Positions 43,247 through 53,389 are shown, counted from the stretch's first letter. The stretch is 64,000 nt of DNA from Marinithermofilum abyssi (GCF_014641195.1 NZ_BMHQ01000002.1:124001-188000), one strand, 5' to 3'. Notes: generated from the letters alone by a model not told the origin. Numbers and translations: made by a program.

Positions 43247-46200
43247 CTACGCCTGAACTACTTGTTCCTTTTTCACCCGGCGTAGGAAGAAAAGTTCATA
43301 CAACACCGGGATAATCACCAAGGTCAACAATGTGGAAGTGGTAAGCCCTCCGATTACCACCACAGCCAGTCCTTTAGAGATCAAAGTTCCGGAAGAGGTG
43401 GTGAAAGCCAGGGGCAGCAAGGCTGCAATCGTAGCGAATGCTGTCATGAGAATCGGACGCAGACGGGTTTTGCCTGCTTCCATCAACGCTTCTCGCAGGG
43501 TCATGCCTTTGTCTTGGTTTTGCCCCACACGGTCTACCAACACGATGGCATTCGTCGTCACAATGCCGATCAGCATCAAAACGCCGATCATCGCGCTGAT
43601 GGACAGCGGCTCTCCCGCAATGTAAAGTCCTCCGATCGCTCCCACAGGAACAAAGAGGAGCGACGAAAGAATGATAAAGGGAATCCGGGCTTTGCCAAAG
43701 GTGACCAGCATCGTCAGATAAACCAGCCCGATGGCGACAATAATCGCCAGGCCCAACTCCTTGAAGGTTTGCTCCGTTTCCTCAGAGCCACCTCCGGCAT
43801 CCAGAGAAACATCATCTGGCAGATCTACCTGTTGTTTGACCCCTTGGATGACAGCCTCGGTCACCTGTTGGGTGTTGTCCCCTTTCACTTGACCGCTGAC
43901 TTGTGCATATACTTTGCCGTTCAGCTTTTGAATGGAAGTAACCTTTTCCGCTTCCTTCACATCCGCGATGCTGGAGAGAGGAATCATCCCCTTTTTGCCC
44001 GGCACGCGCAGATCTTCTAGGTCTTGGCGGGAATCCGCGGGTTTATCGTATATGATACGGATATTCCGCTCTTTGCCGTCCAGCTTGAGATCTTCCACAT
44101 CCACCGGTTTGGTTTGATCCGCTACCAATCCGAGCACCGTGGAGGAAGCCACCCCCGCTTCCGATGCTTTTTCCGGATCGATCTGGACGACCCACTGCCG
44201 TTGTTTTTCCTGGAGGTTGTTGGTGATGTCCTTCACATCGTCCCGTGTCTTCATATATTTCTCCACACGAGCAGCCGCAGTTTGGAGTGAGTCCAGATTA
44301 TTGGAGTACAAGTCGATATCCACATTGTTGTTCGTCGGCGGCCCGCCGGCTTTCAGCTCCTGCAGGGAAACGACACCTTTCGCATGGTTCTCTTTCAGGA
44401 CATCTTTGATCTCCGAGTCCAGCGTCTTGATCTCCCGGTCGACATCGACGCCTTCGTTCAAACTGATAAAGTAGTTGCCCTGGTTTTTCTTTTCCAACCC
44501 GGTTCGAAAGTCCCGGCTGCCCACGCCAACTGTGACGGACTTGATTCCTTTTCGGTTCTCAAATACGTTCTCGATCTTTCGCGATACCTCATTGGTTTTT
44601 TGCAGCGTGGTGGCGGAAGGGAGCTCCACCGTCCCGATAATGGTTTTTTGCTGTTCATTCGGCAGGAAGGTAAAGCCCAGACTCGGCACCAGGGCCATCG
44701 ATCCTACTAGCAACGCCAATGAGGTAAACACCACCAGGAACTTATGGTTCAACGCAGACCGGATCACCCGGGCATAGGCTCGCTGCATCCAGCCTTCCTG
44801 ATGTTCCCGCCCCACCTTGTCGAAGGAGAATTTGCCCAGGATGGGGACCACCGTGACTGCCACCAGCAGCGAGGCGAACAGGGCTACCACTACGGTGATG
44901 GCAAAAGGCCGGAAGAATTCTCCCGTAATCCCGCCGACAAATCCGAGGGGCAGGAAGACCACCGCCGTCGTAATGGTGGATGACACAATCGCCTTCAGCA
45001 CTTCCCGGGTGGATTCCACTGCCAGCTCATCCCGGTTTTCCGACCCCTTTCCTTGCCGAATGCGCCGGAAAATATTTTCGATCACTACGATGCTGTCATC
45101 CACTACTCGACCGACAGCCACTGCCATTCCGCCCAGAGTCATGATGTTCAACGTGATATCCAGCCGTTGCAGGAAGATCGCCGCTACAAGCAGGGACAAG
45201 GGAATAGAAATGATGGCAATGATGGTGGCCCGCAGGTTGCGCAAGAACAACAGCACCGCCAACGAAGCGAAAAGGGCTCCGAACAATCCTTCCCGAACCA
45301 GGGTTTCCACCGATTTTTTAATATCCTTGGCTTGATCAAAACCGATGGAGTAGTCTACCTGGTCATCGTAATCCTTTAATACCTGAATCACTTTGTCCGC
45401 TACTTCAACTGTGTTGGCTCCCTGTTTTTTTGTCACGGCGACGGAAAGAGACGTTTTCCCGTTAAACCTGGTGTAATCATCTTGCTGGGATGCCGTCTCT
45501 ACTTTGGCAATCTCCCCCAACTTCACATCGCCGGCAGAAGCCGGAGCAGCCGCTGCACCGCCCTGGGCACCCAAAGCCCCATTTATCCCGCTGGGAGCAC
45601 CCGGTCCCTTAGCACCGGCACCGCCGGGTTCACCTGGAGCTGGCGCGCCCGGCGTTCCTTGACCGGCTCCTGAAGAACCGCTTACGGTGAGGGATTTCAG
45701 CTCATCTACTGTATCCAGTTTCTCCTCCACCCGAACCGGCACTTCGATGCTGCCATCCTTCACCGAACCGGCAGGAAAGGAGATCGCTTTGTTTTCGATC
45801 GCCTGCTTCACCTGTTGCAGGGTAACGCCTTTTTGAGCAGCCTTCTCCTTATCCAGGGTAATCTTCACCGCTTGTTCCTTGGTGCCGCCCACGGATACGC
45901 TGTTTACCCCGGGAACTTTGGAGAGACGGGGCTCGATCTCTCTTTCAAATACCTTTTGAACATCGGTATCGCCTTTGGCAAAAAGGGAAATATTGTAGAT
46001 CGGGAATGTTCCGAAGGAGAACCGGTTTATTTTCACATCCGCGTCATCGGGTAGTTCTGCCTCCTCCACTTTGGACTGGATGTCCTGCTCCACTTTGTCC
46101 ATATCGGTGTGGAAAGGGAACTCCATGTTAATCACGGCACTGCTGTCAAAGGACGAGCTGTCCATTTTCTTGACCCCGTTGATCTTTTCAAATTCCTTCT

Positions 46201-46405
46201 CCAGCTTGCTGGTTACCTGTTCATTCACATCCTGGGGTGAAGCTCCCGGATACACAACCTGTACGGAAATTTGTGGAAACTCGATATCCGGCAGCATATC
46301 CACTTTGAGCGCCTGAAACGAAAATGTCCCCGCGATAATCAGCAAAACCGACAGGATGAGAATCGCGACAGGGTTTTTCAAACTGAAACGGGTAAGAAAA
46401 TTCAT
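43247..46405 (-). CDS. RND efflux transporter permease (HAE/SwrC type)
   Basis: A 1052-residue proton-driven efflux pump. It starts with LTRFSLKNPVAILILSVLLI, has two large extracytoplasmic loops, GGMAVAVGRVVDDSIVVIEN in TM4 with the proton-relay Asp pair, and a second repeat with SISAMIGVLMLIGIVTTNAI. The porter domain shows DMLPDIEFPQISVQVVYPGA. Residues about 246-296 of the first loop hold a Gly/Ala/Pro-rich insert (GAPAPGEPGGAGAKGPG and similar). The architecture resembles B. subtilis SwrC, implicated in surfactin export. No membrane-fusion protein is adjacent. It is divergent from a PadR regulator whose likely operator lies in the 228-bp gap. Confidence 0.9.
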   Translation of the reverse strand: MNFLTRFSLKNPVAILILSVLLIIAGTFSFQALKVDMLPDIEFPQISVQVVYPGASPQDVNEQVTSKLEKEFEKINGVKKMDSSSFDSSAVINMEFPFHTDMDKVEQDIQSKVEEAELPDDADVKINRFSFGTFPIYNISLFAKGDTDVQKVFEREIEPRLSKVPGVNSVSVGGTKEQAVKITLDKEKAAQKGVTLQQVKQAIENKAISFPAGSVKDGSIEVPVRVEEKLDTVDELKSLTVSGSSGAGQGTPGAPAPGEPGGAGAKGPGAPSGINGALGAQGGAAAAPASAGDVKLGEIAKVETASQQDDYTRFNGKTSLSVAVTKKQGANTVEVADKVIQVLKDYDDQVDYSIGFDQAKDIKKSVETLVREGLFGALFASLAVLLFLRNLRATIIAIISIPLSLLVAAIFLQRLDITLNIMTLGGMAVAVGRVVDDSIVVIENIFRRIRQGKGSENRDELAVESTREVLKAIVSSTITTAVVFLPLGFVGGITGEFFRPFAITVVVALFASLLVAVTVVPILGKFSFDKVGREHQEGWMQRAYARVIRSALNHKFLVVFTSLALLVGSMALVPSLGFTFLPNEQQKTIIGTVELPSATTLQKTNEVSRKIENVFENRKGIKSVTVGVGSRDFRTGLEKKNQGNYFISLNEGVDVDREIKTLDSEIKDVLKENHAKGVVSLQELKAGGPPTNNNVDIDLYSNNLDSLQTAAARVEKYMKTRDDVKDITNNLQEKQRQWVVQIDPEKASEAGVASSTVLGLVADQTKPVDVEDLKLDGKERNIRIIYDKPADSRQDLEDLRVPGKKGMIPLSSIADVKEAEKVTSIQKLNGKVYAQVSGQVKGDNTQQVTEAVIQGVKQQVDLPDDVSLDAGGGSEETEQTFKELGLAIIVAIGLVYLTMLVTFGKARIPFIILSSLLFVPVGAIGGLYIAGEPLSISAMIGVLMLIGIVTTNAIVLVDRVGQNQDKGMTLREALMEAGKTRLRPILMTAFATIAALLPLAFTTSSGTLISKGLAVVVIGGLTTSTLLTLVIIPVLYELFFLRRVKKEQVVQA

Positions 46406-46474
46406 CTCCGCCTGCCATCCTTTCTTATTTCTCTAGGTTTCCCGACGATTGTCAATTTTTTGTACAGGTTTCTC

Positions 46475-46500
46475 TTGCGTGTGCATTTTCACATACGCAA
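46475..46500. promoter_or_regulatory. Inverted repeat, candidate PadR operator
   Basis: TTGCGT (46475-46480) and ACGCAA (46495-46500) bracket GTGCATTTTCACAT, giving an imperfect 26-bp palindrome between the divergent RND and PadR genes. A TTGACA-like -35 element for the pump gene (minus, 46450-46455) and TATTATATAA for padR (about 46504) flank it. Confidence 0.5.
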
Positions 46501-46633
46501 AGGTATTATATAAGCGAATGCATCGGGAGGCAACAATTTCTTTCAGCTGACGCAATTTGTTCATATACATTTGTCCCGGACCCTATCCTCCGGTAAACTG
46601 AAAGAGGAACTATCCTGAAAGGAAGTCGTGTCG

Positions 46634-47203
46634 ATGGCATTGCGCTATGCTTTATTAGGCTTGTTGTCCAAATCTCCCGCAACGGGTTATGAGTTAAATC
46701 AGCAATTTAAGGAAAAGATGATCTACTTTTGGCACGCTCACCACACGCAGATCTACCGGGAACTGGCCAAGATGGAAGTGGATAATCTGGTGACATCCCA
46801 GATCGTCAAACAAAAAGAGTACCCGGATAAAAAAATCTATACCATCCAAAAAAAAGGGATGGAGGAGCTGCTCCATTGGCTGTTGGAAGAACCGCCGAAA
46901 CCACCCAGTATAAAGAATGACTTTTTCCTCAGAGTCTCCATCTTCCACCTGATACCCTATAACGAAGCCATTCAGCTGTTGGAAAAAAGTAAAATAACCT
47001 ATCAAAACATTCTGGAAGGCACGCAAATGTGGCGGGAAGAGCGATTTACCAATGACGGGCTGCCTTCAAAAGAACAGCTGGGGGAATACCTCACTTCCGC
47101 TTTCGGCGTCCGTTTTGCGAAAAACTGGATAGAATGGTGCGATTGGGCCATCGATGTCCTGCGCCGGATGAAGGAAAAAGAAGAGCGCGCTTCCACTGAG
47201 TAA
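46634..47203 (+). CDS. PadR-family transcriptional regulator
   Basis: A 189-residue PadR-type repressor. The N-terminal winged helix has LRYALLGLLSKSPATGYELN followed by QQF, HTQIYRELAKMEVDNLVTSQ and KKIYTIQKKGMEELLHWL; the C-terminal half (about 95-185) is a Vir/AphA-like dimerisation helix bundle. ATG at 46634 is preferred over GTG 46628 because of spacing from AGGAAG. Its divergence from the RND pump suggests ligand-controlled repression of efflux. Confidence 0.85.
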   Translation: MALRYALLGLLSKSPATGYELNQQFKEKMIYFWHAHHTQIYRELAKMEVDNLVTSQIVKQKEYPDKKIYTIQKKGMEELLHWLLEEPPKPPSIKNDFFLRVSIFHLIPYNEAIQLLEKSKITYQNILEGTQMWREERFTNDGLPSKEQLGEYLTSAFGVRFAKNWIEWCDWAIDVLRRMKEKEERASTE

Positions 47204-47214
47204 GCCATTTTCGG

Positions 47215-47556
47215 GTGGAAAGAGCAACCAATACCGGGTATAATCGAACGTATGAGCGGTGCTCATCCCACGGGTAGTGGGTACGTTCCTTGTAAACGTC
47301 ATGGTATGGGGTTCCAGTAGCGAACCAATCTCTCCTACTGGGTAAAACCATGAGAGTGAGATGGAGGAACTAGCGTACTGGTAATACCACGGGCACTTCC
47401 GTTGGTCGCAGGTACGCCGCCCATGCGGGTACATTTCTAACTGCATGGGATGGGCTGATGAGACAGCCCTGAACTTGGGAGTTGTCCGAAACAGAAATGG
47501 ACTGAGGGCGCTAACTACCCAAGAATCCCACGGCTGAAGCCGTGTGGAGTCTCAAA
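47215..47556 (+). ncRNA. Orphan IS200/IS605-type right end with omega-RNA-like folds
   Basis: No protein is encoded. CACGGC/GCCGTG (47529-47544, loop TGAA) within AATCCCACGGCTGAAGCC is the hallmark right-end hairpin of IS200/IS605 elements, ending near GAGTCTCAAAACG. Upstream are nested hairpins: CCAGTAG/CTACTGG (47314-47341), CCCATGC/GCATGGG (47420-47449), GGGCTG/CAGCCC (47452-47469), GTCC/GGAC (47484-47502), and CTTGGGAGTT pairing with AACT..CCCAAG (47474-47523). This is the layout of TnpB guide (omega) RNA scaffolds that overlap the right end. No tnpB or tnpA remains; the PadR stop is 12 bp upstream. Expression is unproven. Confidence 0.6.
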
Positions 47557-48047
47557 ACGTTACTTGCGGTTCCTCTTGCCCTGTCTGTTGCAATAGAAAA
47601 TCGCACTCCTCTCCACCCCTCTTCTTCCGATTGTTTTGTCCGCTGCTATCTTCGGCTCTTCTCTCTCGGACGCCGAAGAGACCGCCTGGGACTTTTCCAG
47701 GCAGTCGATGTCAACCACGAGTACGATCCAGCCAAAGCGTTGCTGAGCATGGACGACAGCGACATGAAAGATCCTTTGGAAAGATTGATGGAAGCCGTCC
47801 AGGATGCAAAAACCGATCCCGATGACGTCAAGGAAAGCAGCCTGCGCCTATACACGGTATCGTCCTTCGACGATCACCAGAAAGTCCTTCTCTATCGACC
47901 GGAAGACATGGACAATTCATCATCTCCCTGCAGAAAGTGAACGGCGAGTGGAGAGTGATTGACTTTAAGCAGGAAGGCACCTCTCAGGAAGAGATCGATG
48001 CCGAGTATTCCATCACGGAGGACGAAATGAAGGAAGTCTCCCCGTAA
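47554..48047 (+). pseudogene. Frameshifted lipoprotein-like gene beside the IS end
   Basis: LKTLLAVPLALSVA just after the IS end looks like a signal peptide. A second frame gives FGSSLSDAEETAWDF, the first frame returns with FQAVDVNHEYDPAKALLSMD to FDDHQKVLLYRPEDM, and a last frame gives QFIISLQKVNGEWRVIDFKQ and ends KEVSP at the stop. Together they outline a secreted DUF4878/NTF2-like lipoprotein of about 150 residues with at least three frame changes. The IS right end abuts its first codons and probably replaced its promoter and start. Confidence 0.6.
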
Positions 48048-48053
48048 AAAACG

Positions 48054-48092
48054 AAAAAAAGCCCGGAGCCTCAACGGCATCCGGGCTTTTCT
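48054..48092. terminator. Terminator after the permease gene
   Basis: AAAGCCCGGA and TCCGGGCTTT form a stem bounded by A- and T-runs, usable from both strands. Confidence 0.85.
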
Positions 48093-48095
48093 TCA

Positions 48096-49529
48096 TCACT
48101 GATTCAAACTGGCATTGCGGCGGGAATAGACAAAGTAGATCAGTAAACCGATTCCCAGCCAGATCAAAAAGCGTCCCCAAGTCAGCGCCGGCAACTGGCT
48201 CATCAGGAAAAGGCAAAACACAACAGCCAGGCCGGGTACGATCGGCACCGCCGGACAGCGGAACTTCCGCTCCAGATCGGGGCGGGTTTTCCGCAGCACG
48301 ATCACGGCGACCGAAATCATGATGAAGGCGGCCAGGGTACCGAGATTGACCAGCTCCGCCAGCTCGTTCAACGGAACCAATGCCCCGAGCAAACCGGATA
48401 GCAAGCCGACCAACCACGTCGTCCCGTAAGGGGTGCGGTACTTTTCATGAATGTTGGAAAGGCCTTTGGGCAACAGCCCGTCGCGGGACATGGCAAAGAT
48501 GATCCGGGTCTGTCCGTACAACATCACCAACATCACCGTCGTCATCCCCACAATGGCCCCCAGACTGATCAGACCGACCAGCCAATCCTGACCCGTAACA
48601 CTCAGTGCATATGCCACGGGGCTGTCTTCATGTCCCTTAAAGGAGCTGTAATGCACCATCCCGGTCATCAACCCGGACATGATCACATATAGCAACGTAC
48701 AAATCCCCAGGGAATACAAAATACCTTTGGGCAAATCTTTGCTGGGATTGCGCGTTTCTTCCGCAGCCGAAGAAACGGCATCAAAGCCCACGTAAGCAAA
48801 GAAAACCAATGCCGCTGCTTGGAACACACCCGAGAATCCAAAAGGAGTAAAGGGCTCCCAGTTTGCCGGCTTCACATAACCGAACGCGACTGCGATAAAC
48901 AGAACCACCACAGCCAATTTGACGATCACCATGATGTTGTTGACCCGTTTGGATTCCTTGATCCCGATGGATAACAGGAAGGTCAAGAACATCACGATCA
49001 AAAAGGCAGGAAGGTTGAAGTAAGTGGTTTGCCCATCCAATGCCCCTGGAGCGGCGGAGAGGGCGGTAGGGATCTCGATGCCAAAACCCGCCAACAAGGA
49101 TTTGAAATATCCCGACCATCCCGCTGACACGGCACTAACGGCCAACATATATTCCAAAATTAGATCCCACCCGATCATCCAAGCGAAAAACTCACCCAAT
49201 GTCGCATAGCTGTAAGTGTACGCCGATCCCGATACGGGCACTGTAGAAGCAAATTCGGCGTAGGCAAAGGCGGCAAAAGCACAAGCCAAACCGGCTAAAA
49301 CAAAAGATAAAATCAGACCCGGACCTGCGGTCAGGGATCCTACTCCGGTCAAAACGAAAATACCCGTACCGATAATAGCCCCGATCCCCAACATGGTAAG
49401 GTCCCAGGCGGACAACTCCCTACGCAGCGTTCTCCCTGTCTGCGTACTTGCGATTAACTCCGCCACGCTTTTTTTGCGGAACAAACTGCCCGAACCTTTA
49501 GTGGGCAATGTCTTTACAGGTTGACCCAT
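48096..49529 (-). CDS. APC-superfamily amino acid permease (YfnA/CAT-like)
   Basis: A 477-residue permease with about 12-14 hydrophobic segments. ELSAWDLTMLGIGAIIGTGI followed by FVLTGVG is the APC/CAT helix-1 motif (GIGAIIGTGIF); FAYAEFASTVPVSGSAYTYS is the helix-3 motif, and FFAYVGFDAVSSAAEETRNP the helix-6 region. The last part matches the C-terminal extension of cationic amino acid transporters. ATG at 49529 has AGGGGGAG upstream; an earlier ATG at 49574 lacks a site. Substrate likely a neutral, branched or cationic amino acid. Confidence 0.88.
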   Translation of the reverse strand: MGQPVKTLPTKGSGSLFRKKSVAELIASTQTGRTLRRELSAWDLTMLGIGAIIGTGIFVLTGVGSLTAGPGLILSFVLAGLACAFAAFAYAEFASTVPVSGSAYTYSYATLGEFFAWMIGWDLILEYMLAVSAVSAGWSGYFKSLLAGFGIEIPTALSAAPGALDGQTTYFNLPAFLIVMFLTFLLSIGIKESKRVNNIMVIVKLAVVVLFIAVAFGYVKPANWEPFTPFGFSGVFQAAALVFFAYVGFDAVSSAAEETRNPSKDLPKGILYSLGICTLLYVIMSGLMTGMVHYSSFKGHEDSPVAYALSVTGQDWLVGLISLGAIVGMTTVMLVMLYGQTRIIFAMSRDGLLPKGLSNIHEKYRTPYGTTWLVGLLSGLLGALVPLNELAELVNLGTLAAFIMISVAVIVLRKTRPDLERKFRCPAVPIVPGLAVVFCLFLMSQLPALTWGRFLIWLGIGLLIYFVYSRRNASLNQ

Positions 49530-49574
49530 CGTGACTCCCCCTTGATCTTCCCCTTGAGAAGAAAGTAGTGACAC

Positions 49575-49918
49575 ACCGATTTCATTAATATTTTGTCAAT
49601 TTCGATTATTCGCTTACACCCTTTCCACCCCCCATAAGCCGGAATGTTCATAATGATTTATATATTCCTCATTTATATTCCACAAGTCGTATCTCTTTTC
49701 CTCCAGGTGAAAATTAGATTTCACAAGCCAAAAAAAGGCATCCCCTGAAGGATGCCGCCATGGTAGCATGTACTCCCGTTTGAACCCGCTTTCCACCCCG
49801 CCCGTCGGCTCGGACGGGGCGGCTCAACCATCTCCATCCACGCAATCGGATGGAGAACCAACCTTCTTGTTCAAGCAGTGAAATCCTTCTTGGTCTCATG
49901 CTCCGTCCCAGGCAAGGA
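49575..49918. other. Intergenic region with the aceA terminator
   Basis: About 340 bp. It holds the aceA terminator at 49730-49756 and the upstream region of the permease. No gene is supported. Confidence 0.5.
49730..49756 (-). terminator. Terminator downstream of aceA
   Basis: GGCATCC (49737-49743) pairs with GGATGCC (49750-49756); on the minus strand a run of seven T residues follows. It sits about 165 bp after the aceA stop. Confidence 0.75.
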
Positions 49919-51199
49919 TCAGGCGGTAAACTGCTCTTCTTCCGTAGAGCCTTTGAGAGCTGTGGTGGAGGAAGCACCGCCGGAGATGACCATGGAAACT
50001 TCATCGAAGTAACCGGTACCCACTTCCCGCTGGTGACGGGTGGCTGTGTAGCCGATGGATTCGTTGGCAAATTCCCTTTGCTGCAACTCGGAGTAGGCTG
50101 CCATCCCCCGATCTTTGTACCCGTGGGCCAATTCGAACATGCTGTTGTTGAGAGTGTGGAAGCCGGCCAGGGTGATAAATTGGAACTTGTAGCCCATTTC
50201 TCCCAATTCATCTTGGAACTTGGCGATGGTTTCATCATCCAACTTCTTCTTCCAGTTGAACGAAGGAGAGCAGTTGTATGCCAGCATTTTGCCGGGGAAC
50301 TTCTCATGGATCGCTTCTGCAAAGCGGCGCGCTTCATCCAAATTGGGCTCGGAGGTTTCGCACCAGATCAGGTCCGCATACGGTGCGTAAGCCAATCCTC
50401 GGGCAATCGCCGTCTCCAGTCCACTCTTCTGCCGGTAGAAACCTTCTGGCGTCCGGTCACCCGTCAGGAACGGATGATCATAGGGATCCACATCACTGGT
50501 GATCAACTCCGCCGCATTGGCATCGGTACGGGCGATCAGAATGGTAGGAACGCCCATCACATCGGCCGCCAGCCGTGCCGCGATCAGGTTGCGCACGGCT
50601 TGCTGCGTCGGGATCAACACTTTTCCGCCCAGGTGCCCGCACTTTTTCTCGGATGCCAACTGATCCTCAAAATGTACTCCGGCAGCTCCCGCCTCGATCA
50701 TCCCTTTCATCAGCTCAAACACATTGAGCGGTCCGCCAAAACCAGCTTCGGCATCCGCTACAATGGGAGCAAACCAGTACGTATCGTTTTTCCCTTCGGC
50801 ATGCTCGATCTGGTCCGCCCGTTGCAACGCCTGGTTGATCCGCTTGACTACATGAGGCACACTGTTGGCCGGGTACAGGCTTTGATCGGGGTACATCTGA
50901 CCAGCCAGGTTGGCATCTGCAGCCACTTGCCAGCCGCTGAGGTAAATGGCTTTCAATCCGGCTTTCACCTGTTGAACCGCCTGGTTTCCGGTCAGTGCAC
51001 CCAATGCTTTCACATGATGTTCCGTATGAAGCAAGTTCCAGAGGCGCTCCGCCCCTTTGCGCGCCAGGGTGTGTTCAATCTGGATAGACCCCCGGAGACG
51101 TAGCACATCCTCCGGACTGTAGGGGCGTTCAATCCCTTTCCAGCGTTCGTCTTTTTCCCAGGACTCCTGCAGCTGTTTCGCTTCCTGTTGATCGATCAT
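49919..51199 (-). CDS. aceA: Isocitrate lyase
   Basis: A 426-residue isocitrate lyase splitting isocitrate into glyoxylate and succinate. Conserved features are [20 protein letters not shown] followed by [33 protein letters not shown], the active-site KKCGH at residues 185-189, and [20 protein letters not shown] at 51199 follows GGGAGAG. It lies 53 bp downstream of aceB and forms the glyoxylate-shunt operon with it. Length matches bacterial enzymes. Confidence 0.95.
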   Translation of the reverse strand: MIDQQEAKQLQESWEKDERWKGIERPYSPEDVLRLRGSIQIEHTLARKGAERLWNLLHTEHHVKALGALTGNQAVQQVKAGLKAIYLSGWQVAADANLAGQMYPDQSLYPANSVPHVVKRINQALQRADQIEHAEGKNDTYWFAPIVADAEAGFGGPLNVFELMKGMIEAGAAGVHFEDQLASEKKCGHLGGKVLIPTQQAVRNLIAARLAADVMGVPTILIARTDANAAELITSDVDPYDHPFLTGDRTPEGFYRQKSGLETAIARGLAYAPYADLIWCETSEPNLDEARRFAEAIHEKFPGKMLAYNCSPSFNWKKKLDDETIAKFQDELGEMGYKFQFITLAGFHTLNNSMFELAHGYKDRGMAAYSELQQREFANESIGYTATRHQREVGTGYFDEVSMVISGGASSTTALKGSTEEEQFTA

Positions 51200-51252
51200 A
51201 TTGATTCTCTCCCTTTCTTTTTATATGTTGCGGCCCTTACCCAGAGACCTCG

Positions 51253-52860
51253 TCAAGCCAACCGTTCGTAGCCCGGCAACGTCAAAAATTCCACAAATTC
51301 ATCCTGTAATGTCAATTCTGAAAACAGCTCGGAGGCCTCGTCAAATTTCCCTTGCTCAAACCGCTCTTCTCCGATGGCTCCTTTGATTCTCTCCAACTCT
51401 TCTTTTAATACTTGCCGAAACAGTTCTTCCGTCACCTCGCGGCCGTCTTCCAACCGCCCTTTGGGATGACGAATCCATTGCCATACCTGAGCCCGGGAAA
51501 TTTCCGCCGTCGCCGCATCCTCCATCAAATGGTTGATTCCCACGGCACCATAACCCCGAAGCCACGCTTCGATGTACTGAATGCCGACGCTTACATTGTT
51601 GCGCAACCCTTCTTCCGTGATAGTCCCTACCGGTACCCGAAGCAGGTCTTCAGCGGACACGTTCACATCGCCGCGCTTTTTATCGATCTGGTTTTGACCG
51701 ACCATATGCTTATCAAAGATGTCTTTTGCCACCGGCACCAGCGCCGGATGCGCTACCCAGGTGCCGTCGTGGCCGTCCAAAGCCTCCCGCTCCTTGTCTG
51801 CCCGCACTTTGGCAATGGCCGCTTCATTGGCTTCCGGGTCGTTCTTGACCGGGATCTGCGCAGCCATGCCGCCGATACAGTGAACATTGCGCCGGTGACA
51901 CGTCTGCACCGCCAGCAAGGTATACACGCGCATGAACGGAACCGTCATGGTTACCTGGGAGCGGTCGGGCAGAATCACATCGGGACGGTTGCGCAGCCGC
52001 TTCAGATAACTGAAGATGTAATCCCATCGCCCGCAGTTGAGTCCGGCGGAATGTTCCCGCAGCTCATAGAGAATTTCATTCATTTCAAATGCGGCCAGGA
52101 TGGTTTCGATCAGCACCGTCGCCTTGATCGTACCCCGTTTAATCTTCAGCTCCTCCTGTGCAAAGAGAAAGACATCGTTCCACAGGCGGGCTTCACGGTG
52201 ACTTTCCATTTTCGGAAGATAGAAATAAGGTCCTGATCCATTATGCAACAAGGTTTTTGCATTGTGAAAGAAATAGAGTCCGAAGTCGAAAAGTCCCGCA
52301 GGCACCGGTTTTCCGTCCACTTCCACATGTTTTTCATCCAAATGCCAGCCTCTGGGACGTACCACCAAGGTGGCGATCTGATCCTTTAGCTTGTATTCCT
52401 TCCCCTGGGGGCTAGTAAAGTCGATTTGGCGGTTGATGGCATCCCGCATATTGATTTGCCCTTGAATCGTGTTTTCCCAGGTGGGGGAATTGGCATCCTC
52501 AAAGTCTGCCATAAACACTTTAGCTCCCGAGTTTAGCGCATGGATCACCATTTTCCGATCGCCGGCCGGTCCGGTGATTTCCACGCGCCGATCCTGCAAA
52601 TCATAGGGAACCGGATCGACGGACCAAGAACGGTTGCGAATCTCTTCCGTTTCCGGCAAAAAACCGGGCAATTTCCCCTCATCGATCTCCCGTTGCCGAT
52701 CCATCCTGTATTGCAACAGCCGTTCCCTTTCTTCGGAAAACTTTCGGGTCAACTTGGCCACAAATGCCAGCGCGTCGGGTGTCAGGATTTCCTTGAAGGA
52801 ATCCGTCAATTCGCCTTTGATGCTGACATAGGAAGGATAGGCAGTTGTGGGTGTAGTCAC
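51253..52860 (-). CDS. aceB: Malate synthase A
   Basis: A 535-residue malate synthase condensing glyoxylate with acetyl-CoA. The A-isoform motifs are [79 protein letters not shown] and [20 protein letters not shown] at 52860 follows AAAGGAG by about 9 nt. First gene of aceBA, with a good sigma-A promoter at 52921-52950. Confidence 0.95.
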   Translation of the reverse strand: MTTPTTAYPSYVSIKGELTDSFKEILTPDALAFVAKLTRKFSEERERLLQYRMDRQREIDEGKLPGFLPETEEIRNRSWSVDPVPYDLQDRRVEITGPAGDRKMVIHALNSGAKVFMADFEDANSPTWENTIQGQINMRDAINRQIDFTSPQGKEYKLKDQIATLVVRPRGWHLDEKHVEVDGKPVPAGLFDFGLYFFHNAKTLLHNGSGPYFYLPKMESHREARLWNDVFLFAQEELKIKRGTIKATVLIETILAAFEMNEILYELREHSAGLNCGRWDYIFSYLKRLRNRPDVILPDRSQVTMTVPFMRVYTLLAVQTCHRRNVHCIGGMAAQIPVKNDPEANEAAIAKVRADKEREALDGHDGTWVAHPALVPVAKDIFDKHMVGQNQIDKKRGDVNVSAEDLLRVPVGTITEEGLRNNVSVGIQYIEAWLRGYGAVGINHLMEDAATAEISRAQVWQWIRHPKGRLEDGREVTEELFRQVLKEELERIKGAIGEERFEQGKFDEASELFSELTLQDEFVEFLTLPGYERLA

Positions 52861-52920
52861 AGGACGACACTCCTTTGGTTTTGTTGAACTGTTTCAAACA
52901 GATTAAATAACTCGTAATGT

Positions 52921-52950
52921 ATTATAGTACAGTTTTGGCGAAAGTGGCAA
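52921..52950 (-). promoter_or_regulatory. SigA-type promoter of aceBA
   Basis: On the minus strand TTGCCA (-35, plus 52945-52950) is separated by 18 bp from TATAAT (-10, plus 52921-52926), about 60 bp before the aceB start. Confidence 0.65.
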
Positions 52951-52953
52951 GAC

Positions 52954-52976
52954 TTTTTTCGCAATTCACGAAAAAA
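52954..52976. promoter_or_regulatory. Inverted repeat upstream of the aceBA promoter
   Basis: TTTTTTCG (52954-52961) and CGAAAAAA (52969-52976) are perfect arms separated by 7 bp, just upstream of the -35 box: the place of an activator or repressor site. The regulator is unknown. Confidence 0.4.
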
Positions 52977-53389
52977 CTGCTGCAGCCCTTGTACTATCCC
53001 CAGCACAGCGGTATTCTGTAATATAACAAACGAACGACTTTACTAGTCTTCAGACTCTATTGCTCCCTTTCCGACATCACAGTTACGATGCTATCCGCTC
53101 CGAACTACGAACCCCTCTCCCCGTCGTCCCTTGCCAACATTAGCCTAAATACACGGGTTTCCGATCACCACGTCGGATGAATGGGCGCACCCTCATCCGG
53201 AAAGTAATCTTTCTAATCTGCACCTCGTATGATAACCCCAATCTTTGTATATATTTGGATGATAATGAGTTCACAAAGTGTTCAAAAACAAAACAAGGAA
53301 AACGGACTCTCATGTTTAAGTTGTTTTAGTGTTTAACTAAGTTAAGTTATTATACGCTTTTATATGACATCAAAGGGGGACATACATCA
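52977..53389. other. Intergenic region between aceBA and a small gene
   Basis: About 410 bp with AT-rich stretches before the small gene at 53390. AAAGGGGG (53373-53379) is the ribosome-binding site for that gene. No other gene is seen. Confidence 0.4.
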
